Assembly: GCF_042453785.1 (NCBI RefSeq)
Contig: NC_091674.1
Coordinates: 30,825,501-30,889,500, forward strand
Origin: Malus domestica
Lineage: Eukaryota > Streptophyta > Magnoliopsida > Rosales > Rosaceae
DNA: 64,000 nt
Reading direction: 5' to 3'
The position numbers and the translations under genes are program-made. This document shows, one piece after another, positions 11,306 through 31,260 of this stretch; positions within the stretch are counted from its first letter, which is position 1; the number at the start of each line of letters is the position of its first letter. Below the pieces are notes generated by a model that was not told the origin of the DNA, made no database searches, and was given only the letters and a program-made list of their open reading frames with translations.

Positions 11306-14132
11306 TCAGATTGAGCCTGCATGTTGCGCAATCTTCCTTTCTAGTGCAGCTTTGTCTGCCCCCACCATCTTGTCAACCTCCTTACCGTTTCTTACAAAGA
11401 AAAAGGCCGGAACACCGCTGATATTCCAGTTTGCAGCCACATCTCTTGCCTCATCAATGTCAACTTTCAAAAAAACGACTTTTTTGTACTTTCCAGCTAA
11501 GCTTGTATACAAAGGAGATATGAAGCGGCAAGGACCACACCATGTTGCGGTGAAGTAGAGGATTGCAAGGCGCGATGCCTTTGAAGCAGCACTCAACTTT
11601 GTCTCTAATTCTCTGGCTGAGTGTATACCAGTGACTTCCCCTGTCAAAACCAAAAAAAAAAAATGCATTAAAAGAATCCCAAGGAAAATTGGATGAGCCG
11701 GATGAGTTAAGGAAAGAAAGAATCAAAATTAAATAGATGATATCTTGCAAATGGTGTTATGAAGTTGATATGAACCTTTAAAAATACCTGCATTAATGTA
11801 ATACTAAATGGCGTACGAATAAAAGAAATCAAATGTCATACCATCCTTAAGAGCAGACAACGCATCCCATTCCTGCATGGAATTGAAAGAATTGTAGTTT
11901 AGTATAGTATGAAGGTTCTTTATCATTATTTAGTGGCACAGGGAATTGAAAGGAAAATGACTGAATGAGCTAACAAAAACTGCCAACTTCTTAACAAAAG
12001 CGATGTGATATTTCTTAACAAAAGCGTTACTAACTCTAATACAAGTACTCACTCGAGCTTCAGCTTTCCGCTTTCCCTCCTGTTCAGCACTTTTTATCTC
12101 CCTTTCTTTACTCAGGCGTTCATATTTTCTGCGATGCTCTTCAATTTTGTGGACATTAGGTTCAACCTGAAATTAAAACGAAATTGTTAAGGAACAGTTT
12201 TGCTGAAAGCTTCTCCTTTAGAATGAAGAAAATCACCTTTTTAAGCACCAAACCAATCTCCTCATCATAATCTAACTTTGATGCTACATGCAGATCACTC
12301 GCCGCTTCTTCCCATAGACCCAACATGGCCTTAGCCATTCCTCTTATTTTATATCCTTTTGCAGAGTCGGGGTTGATCTGGAAAAACGTATATATAGAGA
12401 TCACTTGTCAATATTCACCGCTGACAAAAATTCAAACTTCTTGTTCAGTGGATACAAGAACAAGTACAGTGAGGGTCATCAACCAACCTCTAAAGCTGCA
12501 TTAGCATCACGAATTGCCGCATTTGGTTTATTCAATTTGACAAAGAAACTAGCTGAAAGCAAGGATACCAGGTTTCTAAGGAAACGATACATACGAAAAA
12601 AGGCGGCCAAGACATGAAAAAGATATAAGGACAACTAAACAAAAGAAAAAATTGAATTTAGAAAAAATAATAATCAATTTACCTCTGGTTGCTTTTAGTA
12701 TAGCTGAAGCTGGATTCAACATTATGGCTTCTGTTATAAGATCCATGGCTTCGTCCAGCTTACCTGAAAAGAATAAACAACCAATTAAAAGATAGTGAAA
12801 AGACAAGCCGAGAAATCTCAACTACAAATGCTAATTACAGTTTCACAACAAGAAGAAGCCATGCCTTCAGAGACAGCATCGATAGCTTTTGATTTTTCTA
12901 TTTGTGCAGCATCCTGCATTTCTTCCGTAACTTCAATTGACAGGTCACCCATCTGGACATGAGAAATAGACCCAGTACAGCTTCTAAAGGAAGAATCATC
13001 ATTTAGAGAGTTAAAATATAAGCGTAACAGGTAGGGGAGGTATAACCCTTACCTTCTGTGGAGGATCATTATCAGGCTCCACAACGTCAGTAACATCCAA
13101 CTCAATATCAGATTCAACAATATTGTCATCGTTATTCCCAGATGGATCACTTTTGGCATCAAAATGTTGTTTCGTGTCTGACATGTCACCATCATCTTTA
13201 TCCTGTTACCAGAACCAACACTACAACAATATACAACCCCACAAACAACAAAAAGAATGCTCGAAGTTTTAGGGAATTTGTCAAAGTAGAAATATGGGTA
13301 ATCATGTTATTTCTTTGTCTGGTATAATTCGTAAAAATAAATATCATTGAAGAGGACCACATCAACAAATTCTCTTATAAGCATGAGAAAAGTGAGCAAG
13401 TGTATGGATGTTAGGAGCCGTTGACCCAATTGCTATTGCGTTCATTTAAATCTTAGCAACCCAACGGCTTTAAACATCCACGGTCACTTTTCATGGCCAT
13501 AGTAGGATTCCTCGAACCACAACACGATGCAACCAAAGTACTTAGGAAGTTTAATCAAGCGTGCCTGTGCACCTGCGTGTGCCAAACTCTTACAAAAAAC
13601 ACAGGGGGAAATGTAATTCCCGTCACTCATAAAACCTACTGAAATTTGAAATTCTGAGAAAATGAAAATCTCCTATACAATTTCAAAACAAGGAAAAGTT
13701 AGACTCTTGACGGATCAGCTGCACAGCATTCCCGGAACACCTTAAATTATGTAATTCCACAATTCCCAACATGCATATACACATATGATACATGAATACT
13801 AACTAGAGAAACTGAAATTTGTATAAAGATTGAAGCTTTACTGTTACAGTGAAGAAATAAGAGCTCTCACCATTTTCGGAACCGGCGGAATCCGAGCGCC
13901 GAGGCTGCAAACAAATAAACCCCACATGCCAAAAACAAAGAATTAGATTCCAATCACATACAATTATATACAATCAATATACAATTCTATACAATCGTAT
14001 ACAGACATAGCAAAGTTGATACCTTTGGAGATATGACTTGAAGAAGGCGAGAGAAGGGGTGTGAACAATTGAAGGGTTTGACTTGCACTTGCTGATGAAC
14101 TCCTTCAGTTCTTCTACCTTTGCAGCATCCAT
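11306..14132 (-). CDS. TDX: TDX: Hsp70-interacting TPR protein with C-terminal thioredoxin
   Basis: Plant-specific co-chaperone joining a HIP-type N-terminus to a thioredoxin; it acts as disulfide reductase and holdase. Ten exons: 14023-14132, 13871-13904, 13053-13202, 12865-12952, 12683-12763, 12488-12552, 12237-12377, 12053-12166, 11842-11872, 11306-11640, giving 382 residues (Arabidopsis TDX ~380). HIP oligomerisation segment ([24 protein letters not shown]), acidic linker (DPPQKMGD), three TPRs (~115-225, e.g. [63 protein letters not shown]), a charged helix ([17 protein letters not shown]) and thioredoxin with active site WCGPC. Intron 4 appears to use a GC donor (12864-12863). Intron 2-3 holds a MITE. 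Confidence 0.94.
13381..13496. mobile_element. MITE in TDX intron
   Basis: Inverted repeats of ~40 bp with mismatches. The left end GCATGAGAAAAGTGAG...GTATGGATGTTAGGAGCCGTTG mirrors the right end CAACGGCTTTAAACATCCACGGTCACTTTTCATG. The element is ~115 bp with no coding capacity, between TDX exons 2 and 3. Confidence 0.65.
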
Positions 14133-15130
14133 TCTTCTCTCTCTCTGTCTCTCTCTCTCTCTCTCTCGCGAATCAGAGGAATCACTTTCCAGAAAAGTCG
14201 AAAGCCGAAAGCGCTTGAAGCTTGTGGAAGGAATTTTTGAAATGGGGATTCGGTGAGGGCGCACTGTACTAGTAGTGATTGGACTTAACCGCTACTCGAC
14301 CCTCCAATTTTTACCGCGTTCGGATCTTCTCGGCTTTTGTTCAAGTGGTTTTTCAGAGCGGTGTTATTCCCATGTCATTTTTTTTCTCCTACGTACTCTC
14401 TAATTTTTTATCGTCCAATCGAATGCTTTAAAGAGGAACAAAGAAAAGGAATTAACAAAAGAATGTAAAAGATAAAAATAGGTGTCTGAATAATACCATC
14501 GAAAATATAAAAAGTTGGAAAAGACAGAATCATGTGAAAATCACTTTCGAAAATTAGGATTGACCTCAGTGATACACTGTTCTGATCAACTGATCTAATT
14601 CACGTATGTGATTGTGTTTGAGTGTTTAAAACTTAATCCCGACAAGTTTGCCGGTTAGGTCATGTAATCATTGTGTTTTTTTCTTTTTGAAAAGCACGTG
14701 AGACAAAGAGAATCGAACAGAGAACCTCAGGTGTCGAAATACCTTCTAACCACTTGAATTTCAAGTCAAATACATCCATTTATCCTATAATTGTGATTTG
14801 CATTCTTAGAAGGAAAAAAAATATTTGCTTCAAATTCATCAATGTCAATTGGTACAACATATCAATACAAAAACATGGCCTCCAGAATTTGCCTTCCAAT
14901 GCAGAAAGTAAAACAATATATTTTTACACCACAGTGAAAGGTCAAAAACAGAACACTTTTATCATATATGTAAATATCTATCATATATTTATCTAATCCT
15001 TCAGGTCCAAAAATGATCTTACAACCACAAGCACAAAAGAGATTGGTAAAAACAACGATCTATCATCTATGCCGGTTGGAAGCTTTTGTTACTTCTTCCC
15101 TTTTCGACTGCACACCGCCACCATAAAACT
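14133..15130. other. Intergenic between TDX and JAZ3
   Basis: Contains the TDX 5' leader with a (GA)n/(CT)n run at 14131-14167, then AT-rich DNA and a tRNA-like retroposon (14640-14765). No gene is seen. Confidence 0.45.
14640..14765 (-). repeat. tRNA-derived SINE-like fragment
   Basis: On the minus strand AAGTGGTTAGAAGG resembles a Pol III A box, and ~25 nt later GTTCTCTGTTCGATTCTC resembles a B box. It does not fold as a complete tRNA. A tRNA-derived SINE or its remnant is the likely source. Ends are not defined. Confidence 0.4.
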
Positions 15131-18100
15131 CTAATTTGTAGCTTGGGGAGGACAAGAACCGGAGGAGTTGAACGAGAAACTCAAACCTTGTGATCCGGGC
15201 ATGCTGCGGTCTGGAGATTTCCCGCTGACATTGTATGGTGCTGTACTCGTCATCCTAAATACACAAAGTTCAATGTCAGTCGATAAAAGTTAAGGATGGT
15301 GCTCAAGTCCGGAGGAGATAAAAAAACTGTATCAGTTTCACATTAAAGGCGTCTAACTTTAACCTAGATGGAGTTTATGCAGTTCCAGGAAATATTGATT
15401 GTGATGGGGTGTTGAAATTTGGAAATTAACAACGAATGGTAATTTCGTTTCTGTATAAACTAATGTAAGCATCTATAGAGGGGGGAAATGACCCCTGAAA
15501 GTTACCTTTCCTTGCGCTTCTCGAAAAACCGAGCCAAGGATGCTTTACGTGCTTGAGGCACAGGTACTGCAAACACAGGAATAAAGAATTGTTCATGCTC
15601 ATATTTAACAAATTCAATGAAAAAACAAGAACAGAAGACGATGTATATCACAGATATAACCGTAACATTACTAGCATACCAAAAACAAAACCCACAAAGT
15701 TATACCTGCTGGAATCAGGTTCGTCATAGCCGATCCCACTGAACTGACTACTGGAGAAGGCTCTGAGCGGTCAATAGGAGACGCGGGTTTCACTATAGCT
15801 AATTCATTAGTGCTATTAAATGTTCCTCCAACGTGAGAACCACCATGTGAAGTTGCAAAAAGAGGGCTTGGAAGCGCAGAGACTGAACATTTAATATGGG
15901 ACTGGTTCCCGAAAAAACCATCACCTCCTAGTGAAGGCCCAGGTATCGGTGCATGCACTTGAGCTACAGAAGGTGATTTACAATGAGTCGGAGACAATCC
16001 ATCTCCAGCCAGCAACATAATAGCCTGGGCCTAAATAGACAAATAAAGAAATTAATAACAAATAACCTAGAATTTATGTAAAAACTGAAGAATCAAATAT
16101 TCAAAATATAAGATACCTTCTCAGGAGATATATCATTATAAACGTTCACAGAACCAGCATAAAAGATGGTTAACTGAGCAGGCGCCCCAGCAGACTTGGA
16201 TGCGTTCCTGCATAAGAAATTCAACTTAGCTTCTCGAATTTCCAACGAGTTATGATTCAATATATGTTGTACAATTCCATTTGCTAACAAGCAGAATTGT
16301 GGTCAGAATATGTGTTAAAGTACCTGAGATCGGTGGTACCAACTACGGAGGTTGTAGAAGGATGAGCAGATACAGGGGACAAAACTGGAACTCCTCCTAG
16401 TGATTGCAGTTTTATGGTAGATCCGTTATTCCCAACAGGAGCATGGGATTGGAGAACTGGAGAACTCAAAGTAATTGGGATCTGGGAGTGATGAACTAAA
16501 TGTGCATCAAACTGCGGCACAGGATATACTGTCATTCCACAGTGGTTTCCAGCTTGCTTATCAAGAACGAAATTTTTCTACAAAATTTTTGCAAAAAAGA
16601 AGCCTATAAAGCAACTTTAAATCAAAACAACGATTCAAATTTCACTTGTTCAGTAAACCGACATGTAAGAATATTGTTCTCAAATCCTAAATACCCGAGG
16701 CCACGTTGAAAAAGATTCAGAAAGTAAGCGAAGAAATACCTGAATTACTCCAGAGAACGACTTCTGGCTGGAGTGAAAAGCATCAGCAGTTGAAATAGTC
16801 ATAAATGCAGATGTATTATGATGAACAGCTTTTCTTGGCCTACCTTCTTGAGGAGCCTTGAAAGACAGGAATTGCGGAAGTGCAGAAACCTTGTTTGAAA
16901 ACGACCACTGCATCCCTGAACTTCTAGGTACCGCTGCAAAATCAATAAAAACGGAGTGTCGGGATAACAGTTTGGACAAATAAATCCTTCACAAATAAGC
17001 AATATGGGAAGTTTTAGGTTACATGGCTCTGTAAATAGATGCCAACAAGAAACATGTTTTCCTTGGAATCTAGTTACAGTAATTTATATCCGAGAGCACA
17101 AAAACAAATCTCAACATGAGTGTTCATCACAGCTGTCTAACTGAGATGAATATATTATTAACACAACGAATCTTTTAAGTAAAAAGATCACTATAAACGA
17201 TAATATGAATACAGCCATATGCAATACGCACATTGTCAACATACGTTAGTTTCTAAACAGACGAGGAAGCGAGAAACGAACAATGAACTTGAAGAACCAG
17301 AAAGCTCCTATAAAAGACCTTAAAGATCTAGCAAACTGCTACAACATTTTATAACCCTCCTTTTGGAACATTTGCGCTGCACGTTTTGTGATAAGAAGCC
17401 GTACACTGTAAAGTATTATTATTAAGGAAAACTAACGAAAAGTCCAAAAAAACTTCCCTTTTAATGAAAAGCCCTTTTTAAAGGTATAGTGAATAGTACC
17501 AGGGAAAGGTATAAATGTGGTTTTTCGTTAAAAGTGAACTGTACCAGGAGTGTTTTGTTAAAACTCCGGGTATACTTTATATTGGGTATGTTTATTTACT
17601 ACGTTTTTATTATAAATCTCGGTTCCATCCAGAGAGGCAGTATCTATTCACAACAGCAGATTTAAGAACAATGTATATAAATTTCAGAACACAATAAGCT
17701 ACATGGTATCAAAAAGAACTATTCAATTACTTTGCCTTATAAAATTCATCACTCATAAACTTAATATAAATGTTTCTCATTTGCAGAAGTTTTTTAATAT
17801 ACATGAACCACCTGCCAACCTTGATCAATGCAATAATTCTTTTAATATGCAAGTGAACATGACACATTACTTTAATGCATGACATCTCATATGCACGTTA
17901 GCGAAAAAAATTTGGGAGTTTTAACAAAACACTTCCGATACTGTTCACTTTTAACAAAAAATCACATTTTTACCTTTCTCTGATACTATTCACTACACTT
18001 TTATTTGTCATTTTTCATTAAAGTTAAGTTTTTTTTGACTTTTCATTAGTTTTCCTAAAAAAATTATCCTGCATAACCCAACAAACTAAAATATGGAGAA

Positions 18101-18902
18101 AACAATTCAAAAATGGAAGAAAACAAAAGGCACATTTTATTATGTTAGCAAGAAAGAGTATAAAACTAAAGACAACTACTCCATGTTCTTGTAACCAAGT
18201 CTCCACCGGCAAACAAACCGAAACGTTTCTATAAGACTGATTGATGCACAAGTCAACACAGTTACATTCAGGAGCCCGAATTTACCTTATATGTATAAAT
18301 CGAACTTTTTTTTTTAATACAAGCGATGTTCTACGCTAAATTCATCTAAACTAGTGGGAAGGTCATTCAAACTTAGTGCAGAGGGAAGAGCACTTTGCTC
18401 TAGTCAACTTGAGCAAGCTCAGGTCTGCATGTATAAATCAACCTTGAGCAAGTTAAATCGATATTTATCTTTACTGCAACGGATTTGTAGCTCAAGGTGT
18501 TAAGAGCGTTTACCCTTGCACCTGAGGTCATGAGTTCAAAAAATCAGACCCCTCTCCCCCGATAACACTTGAGTCGAAAAAAATTCATCTTTACTCAGCA
18601 AGATGAATGCTTTTGATCAGGAGAGTGGGATTAAGAAACTAAAATGCAAATTAGAATCTTTAAATGAGTTTCCAAGCTCCACATGCAACCAAACAGGTTC
18701 AACACAAGCTCAGAATCCCACAAGTACCTCAACAATTTAATTAAAACTCCATAACATACAATTAATAATTAAATACAAAACTGAAATAAATAAATAAATA
18801 AATACTTGAAAGCAAACCTGAATTCTTGGCTTCATCATTGGTTTCTTCTTTCAGAGTCACACAACCATTGTTGGAGCTCAAACCCAGAAAATCCCTCTCC
18901 AT
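15131..18902 (-). CDS. JAZ3: JAZ3/TIFY6B-type jasmonate ZIM-domain repressor
   Basis: Nuclear repressor of MYC2-type factors, degraded through the COI1 receptor when jasmonoyl-isoleucine is present. Exons: 18818-18902, 16740-16933, 16324-16577, 16117-16207, 15706-16030, 15506-15566, 15131-15254, giving 377 residues (Arabidopsis JAZ3 ~352). The N-terminus MERDFLGLSSNN is the JAZ3/JAZ4 subgroup signature. The ZIM domain has APAQLTIFYAGSVNVYNDISPEKVSYIL-type sequence up to AQAIMLLAG (TIFY core). The Jas motif is VPQARKASLARFFEKRKER, a good degron. The X5PY end (RMTSTAPY) lies on the next exon, so the conserved Jas intron is 15255-15505. Intron 1 is long and holds a composite repeat. Two G-boxes lie upstream. 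Confidence 0.94.
17425..18055. mobile_element. Composite inverted-repeat element in JAZ3 intron 1
   Basis: Two ~140 bp arms (17425-17567 and 17913-18055) are inverted copies of each other. The outer ends are GGAAAACTAACGAAAAGTCC and the reverse of GACTTTTCATTAGTTTTCC. They share GTTTTAACAAAACACT...ACTGTTCACTTTTAACAAAAAATCACATTT phrasing. The ~345 bp middle is AT-rich with no coding. The same unit recurs as direct copies at 36186-36335 and 36752-36902. Confidence 0.7.
18478..18570 (+). repeat. tRNA-derived SINE-like fragment
   Basis: TAGCTCAAGGTGTTAAGAGCG resembles the D-arm/A box of a tRNA, followed by GCACCTGAGGTCATGAGTTCAAAAAATC as a degraded T-arm/B box. The acceptor stem does not pair, so it is not a tRNA gene. 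It lies in JAZ3 intron 1. Confidence 0.4.
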
Positions 18903-19299
18903 TGTTTCGAACCTTTCAGCTCAAAACCCCACAAAATTTTCAGAACCAAATTCCACCAAAAGCAACAAAGAAGCTAACTTTCTTGAATTCTTTAGAACCC
19001 CAAAAGAACCCCAGCAGGAAAAATAAAAAAAGCCTGAACTTTCAGAACCAAAGCTCAAAATTCTTGCTTGTTTGGATAGAGAGGGAGAGAGGAACAGATC
19101 ACATGTGGATGAGGAGGACCAGCTAAATAATACTCTCTCTCAATAGCTCCTCCCCTTTCTCCCTCTTCTCACATTTCCATTGGGTGAGAGTGTTGAATCT
19201 GGACCGTCGGATTTGTAAAGATTGTAATTTTGTGAGGGGTGGTGGTGCCCGGCCACCGGCTGGTTCCAGGTCGGAGACCTTGAGTTACCAGTCGAAGAT

Positions 19300-19338
19300 C
19301 ACGTGCGGCACCGAAGAGTGACGCTGGAGAGACACGTG
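19300..19338. promoter_or_regulatory. Paired G-boxes upstream of JAZ3
   Basis: CACGTG occurs at 19300-19305 and again at 19333-19338, about 400-435 bp before the JAZ3 start codon. G-boxes are the known binding site of MYC2-type bHLH factors, which induce JAZ genes. Two copies 33 bp apart suggest MYC feedback control. Function is inferred. Confidence 0.55.
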
Positions 19339-19403
19339 GCGGGAAATTTTATTTAGTTTTAATTTACTTTTAATTTTTTGTTTGGACGTGTTGGCTTTTT
19401 TAT

Positions 19404-19786
19404 GGCTGGTTTAGTATTACTGTGTTTTGAAAAAAAACTGTTTCTGTTATGTTGTGAGAATAAGCGGCTGTAAAATAACTATTTCTGCTGTGTTGTGAGA
19501 ATAAGCGGCTGTGAAATAAAGCCGTAGAGTGTTTGGTAAACTTTTTTGAAATAATGCTTTTGAAAAAAAAAAGCAGTATTATAGTATTTGGTAAAATTTT
19601 ATGTAAAACAGATGTGAAAAAAAACGGGTTTTTCAAAGCTAGATTTTGCAGCTTCTTGTTTTTGGCTTTTTTTCATCCAAAAATGTGAAAAAAAACTGAA
19701 GCTGAATGTTTACCAGACACAACAAAAACTCCCAACTTTTTTTTATACCAGATTTTTTCAGAATCATCTTAGTACCAAATCAGGCC
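19404..19786. mobile_element. hAT-like MITE near the JAZ3 promoter
   Basis: Ends GGCTGGTTTAGTATTAC and (reverse) GGCCTGATTTGGTACTAAG form imperfect inverted repeats. Inside are two tandem ~44 bp units (TGTTGTGAGAATAAGCGGCTGT repeated at ~19453 and ~19493) and many poly-A/poly-T tracts with subterminal GTGTTTGGTAAA motifs. The length of ~380 bp and lack of coding fit a non-autonomous hAT-type element. Confidence 0.6.
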
Positions 19787-20370
19787 TTAATGAGGTAGGG
19801 TTTTTGCATGCGAGCATGTGGATGATTTGTGTCACAAAAAATAAAGAGTTCACTTTTTAAGATTAGTTTTTTTTTTTTTAGCATTTCTCCTCTTGTGAAT
19901 CAGTCTTTTTTGGAGATAGAATTCCCTCCCTTCTTTTTTTCTCCCATCTTTTATTTTCTCTTATTTGAACGATTACGGTTAAATCATGTCAACATCTTAT
20001 ATTGATTTTTTTATAGAAAAAGAAAGACAAAATAGAAAATGTGAAACGAGGAGATGAAATGGGATAGAAATATAATGGAAGAGAATCCTAACTGCTTTCT
20101 TGTGGTCCAAAACATGACGTAGTGTGTGACGTAGTTTGTAAATTAAATAATTAACTACTTATTATTCTATTGCGCAATGTGCAAAAAATAAATTAATAAA
20201 TAAATAAATTCAAATGCTTTTATTATTGCATATTAAAATAGACTTGTGGAATGCATTGTCCTTGCTTGCATTATAAAAATACCCATTTGAGCTCACCAAT
20301 ATATTTAATTGGTTTATAGATATTCACATTTCAAAATAGTTATATTGAGCTTGTTCGTTAAATTCTAGGT

Positions 20371-21150
20371 GTTGCTATTTACACTTTTTTTTTTTCATAT
20401 TCTTTTTAATTTCGACTATCAGATAAAATGAGTTGAAAAAAAATTAATTGATAAACATTAATAAGAGTGCGTAGAAAATATTTGGAATGTGTGAATAACA
20501 ATATCCTATACTTTTTTGTTATCGTGTGCAAAAGATGAAGTCTTACAAACAACTTTTATTTTTATAAATAAAAATAATATTCTACGATAAATTAATTGAA
20601 ATTATACAATATAAAACTTATGTTCAAGTGCGTAAGTGTAGTACATCTGCTTTTTATCAACGCATAAGTGCAGTACATCTGCTTGTTATCAACGCTAACA
20701 AGTCCTTTAGTATATTAATAATTAAAAAAAATGGATTAAAGGTCCAGTTTATATTGTTGTTACTATTTACACACTTTTTTTTTATTTTTCACATTTTTTT
20801 TTCAATTTCAATCGTCGGATTAAATGAGTTGAAGAAGATTAATGGACAAAAATTAATAAGAGTGCGTAGAAGATATTTGGAATGTGTGAATGACAATATC
20901 TTATACTTTTTGTTATCGTGTGCACAAAATGAAGTCTTACGAACAACTTTTATTGTTATAAATAAAAATAATATTCTACGATAAATTAATTGAAATTATA
21001 CAATAGTAAACTTATGTTTGAGTGCGTAAGTGTAGTACATTTGCTCTTTATCAACGCTTAAGTACAGTACATCTGCTCGAGGCTAACAAGTCCTTTAGTA
21101 TATTAATAATTAAAAAATTTGATTAAAGGTACAGTTTATATTGTTGTTGC
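20371..21150. repeat. Two-copy tandem duplication, ~390 bp unit
   Basis: The block 20371-20760 is repeated as 20761-21150 with ~90% identity by eye. For example GTGCGTAAGTGTAGTACAT occurs at 20629 and 21022, and ACAAGTCCTTTAGTATATTA at ~20698 and ~21087. Each unit carries a decayed MITE of the 2772-2919 family plus an inner pair of ~32 bp repeats (AAGTG(T/C)AGTACATCTGCT...TATCAACGC). Confidence 0.75.
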
Positions 21151-22674
21151 TATACAACTACAACGCAACTTGTGCCTAAAAATAATATAATTAGCTTACA
21201 ATATCTTATACTTTTTGTTATCGTGTGCACATTTCAAAATTGTTTCTAAATTGAAAGTGTCGGGGACCCTCTTCCCTTGTGTTCGAGGTTACCCACTCCT
21301 TTTCTTGTTTAAAATATCAATATCGCTTGTTTTTTAAGAAAATTTAAAATGAAATTTTAAGGATTGTCAAACATTAGTTTGGACGAAATATAAGAGTTTA
21401 TTTGATATTGAACATATGTGCCAAAAATATCAAAAATATCTATCGATTTTAGCTTAAACTGAAGAGTTTTTCTAACACGAGATGAAATTTACACTTCAGT
21501 TCTATTTTTATATTTTATTTTTTATTTTTTGAATCGAAATTATACACACTGCCATTGACAAACAAAAAATTAAAAAAATTTGGAGTTCAATTTTCTTTTG
21601 TTCGAAGTCTTGGACCCCATCCGCAATCAAGGAGGCATTACTCATAATCCAGTTTGCAAATTGGCAAATTTAACCCAACTCATTGTGTTTTGGGCTTTTT
21701 GATGTTAAATGGGCTCAAAAGTTAAGCAACTTGCGGGCAAGGCAGGCCCAACTATTATGCACTACTAGTGCAGCGTGGGACAGCTTCTATGGGTCAACGT
21801 TCACTTTACGGATCACCGCCCTCTCACTAATTCATAATATCAACGGATAGTTATTTACTACTGTGGTCTAGTGACATTCTTCTTTATTTGTAAGTGAGAT
21901 GTTAGGTTTGATTATCGATAGTCGAATTTGAATCACATTATTATTAGCCTGTCCAATGTGAGGCTAAACCCTAACTCTACCCTATCCTCTTAATATAGAT
22001 AAGTATCATTTGTTCACAAAAAAAAAAAAAAAAACCAACTTGTAACAACAAAATCATTTGATACCATAGTATAGTGATATTTTCCCTGACTTTAAATAAA
22101 AAGTTTTAAATTCGAATTTCATAGATGATGAAATGTAAATGATCATTGCCCTCTCACTTCTTTCATTTCATTGTGATATATGTGTTATTTTCGTTTTGTT
22201 TTGAGTGCTAGTCTAGTGACAGTAAGGAGTGATATTCAAAATTAAAATCTGAAAAGATTCAAACTCAAATTATCGAAAGTAAAAATAAATAATTTCAAAC
22301 AACGCCAGAACATAACGTTACCCAAACGGTTCATCCAAAACGCATATGTCTATATCTACAACTTTAGAATTACAAATTTCAAACATAGAAAATTGGAAAT
22401 ATCTTGTTAACATTTCAACGGTGTTTGAAATCAAAGGTTTGGAAAAATGATCACACGCGGAGGCGCTATATCCACGCCATTCGAGTCGACTCACATTCTT
22501 CTCTCTCTTCTCTTCTTCGTCCCTCTTTCTCTCTCTACTTTCAAACCATCGACACATCCATTTCTCGAACTTCCAACCAACTCCTCCACTTTCTCTCTCT
22601 AAAAGCAGCCCTATGCTTCCACGCTAGGGCTGCGCAGATTTCACAAGCCCTAGAAAGGAAATCTATATACCGCA
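21151..22674. other. Intergenic and IREH1 promoter/5' UTR
   Basis: AT-rich DNA with retroposon remnants (see 21863-22150). From ~22490 a pyrimidine-rich stretch (TTCTTCTCTCTCTTCTCTTCTT) leads into the IREH1 start, as in a plant 5' UTR. No other gene is seen. Confidence 0.45.
21863..22150 (+). repeat. SINE-like retroposon remnants with poly(A)
   Basis: GTGGTCTAGTGACATTC looks like a Pol III A box, and the unit ends in an A17 tract at 22018-22034. A second piece (22064-22150) has ATAGTATAGTGAT and AAATTCGAATTTC as weak A/B boxes. Together they look like two adjacent decayed SINEs in the same orientation. Confidence 0.4.
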
Positions 22675-30627
<7,953 letters not shown>

Positions 30628-31078
30628 CAAGCTGCTCCTGGTTGTCAAAACCCGGGATTAGGGATTTGCCACCGAAAAGATTTGGGCTTGTTTTTGGGGC
30701 CTAATCACCTCGTCGTTGTTTGTACATATGATCATCGATCATTTTTTCTTTCGTTTACAGTGTGAGCAGTTGAGAGCAATTTGAGTGATGAATTTGCACC
30801 TGGAGAGATGGGAGAATTCAGAAAACTCAAAAAGCCGAAACTGGTTCGGTTTGTGCTCTCCTTGCTCTTATAGGTAACTTATCCGCCCGCAGGGGCGTCA
30901 ATTTTACAGTCTGAGTAGTCTTTTGTATCTTAAGGACTTTGATGTATCCTAATTAGTATGCCCTGTGCTGGTTGAGCTTGAGGATTTTTGTCACAAGTCT
31001 CTTGGTTTTCCTTCTCCATGGCAATGTGAAAACACATCCTCTCTTCCAATTCGCACTGTATCTTGTTTTATTCAATTT

Positions 31079-31260
31079 TTCGACAGATGCGGAGCGTTGT
31101 TTGTGTGCAGTGGAATAAAATAAATAAGACAATATTTACGAGGTTCGGCAAGTGTGCCTACGTCCTCGGGACATCATTAGTACTTTCTTTCATTATCTAA
31201 AATAATACGAGGATAAAAATGATTCTCACTATTCTCCTTTCTCTCTAGCATGGCTGATTG
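31079..31260. repeat. LTR-retroelement remnant
   Basis: Contains GTGCAGTGGAATAAAATAAATAAGACAATATTTACGAGGTTCGGCAA with TGTGCCTACGTCCTCGGG. This arrangement is usual inside plant LTRs; compare GGTTCGGCAATGCCTACATCC in the LTR at 58306-59167. No partner LTR or target duplication was found. Confidence 0.35.

Noticed and set aside
18478-18570. tRNA gene
   Set aside because: A- and B-box-like motifs are present but the acceptor stem does not pair, so a SINE-type relic fits better.
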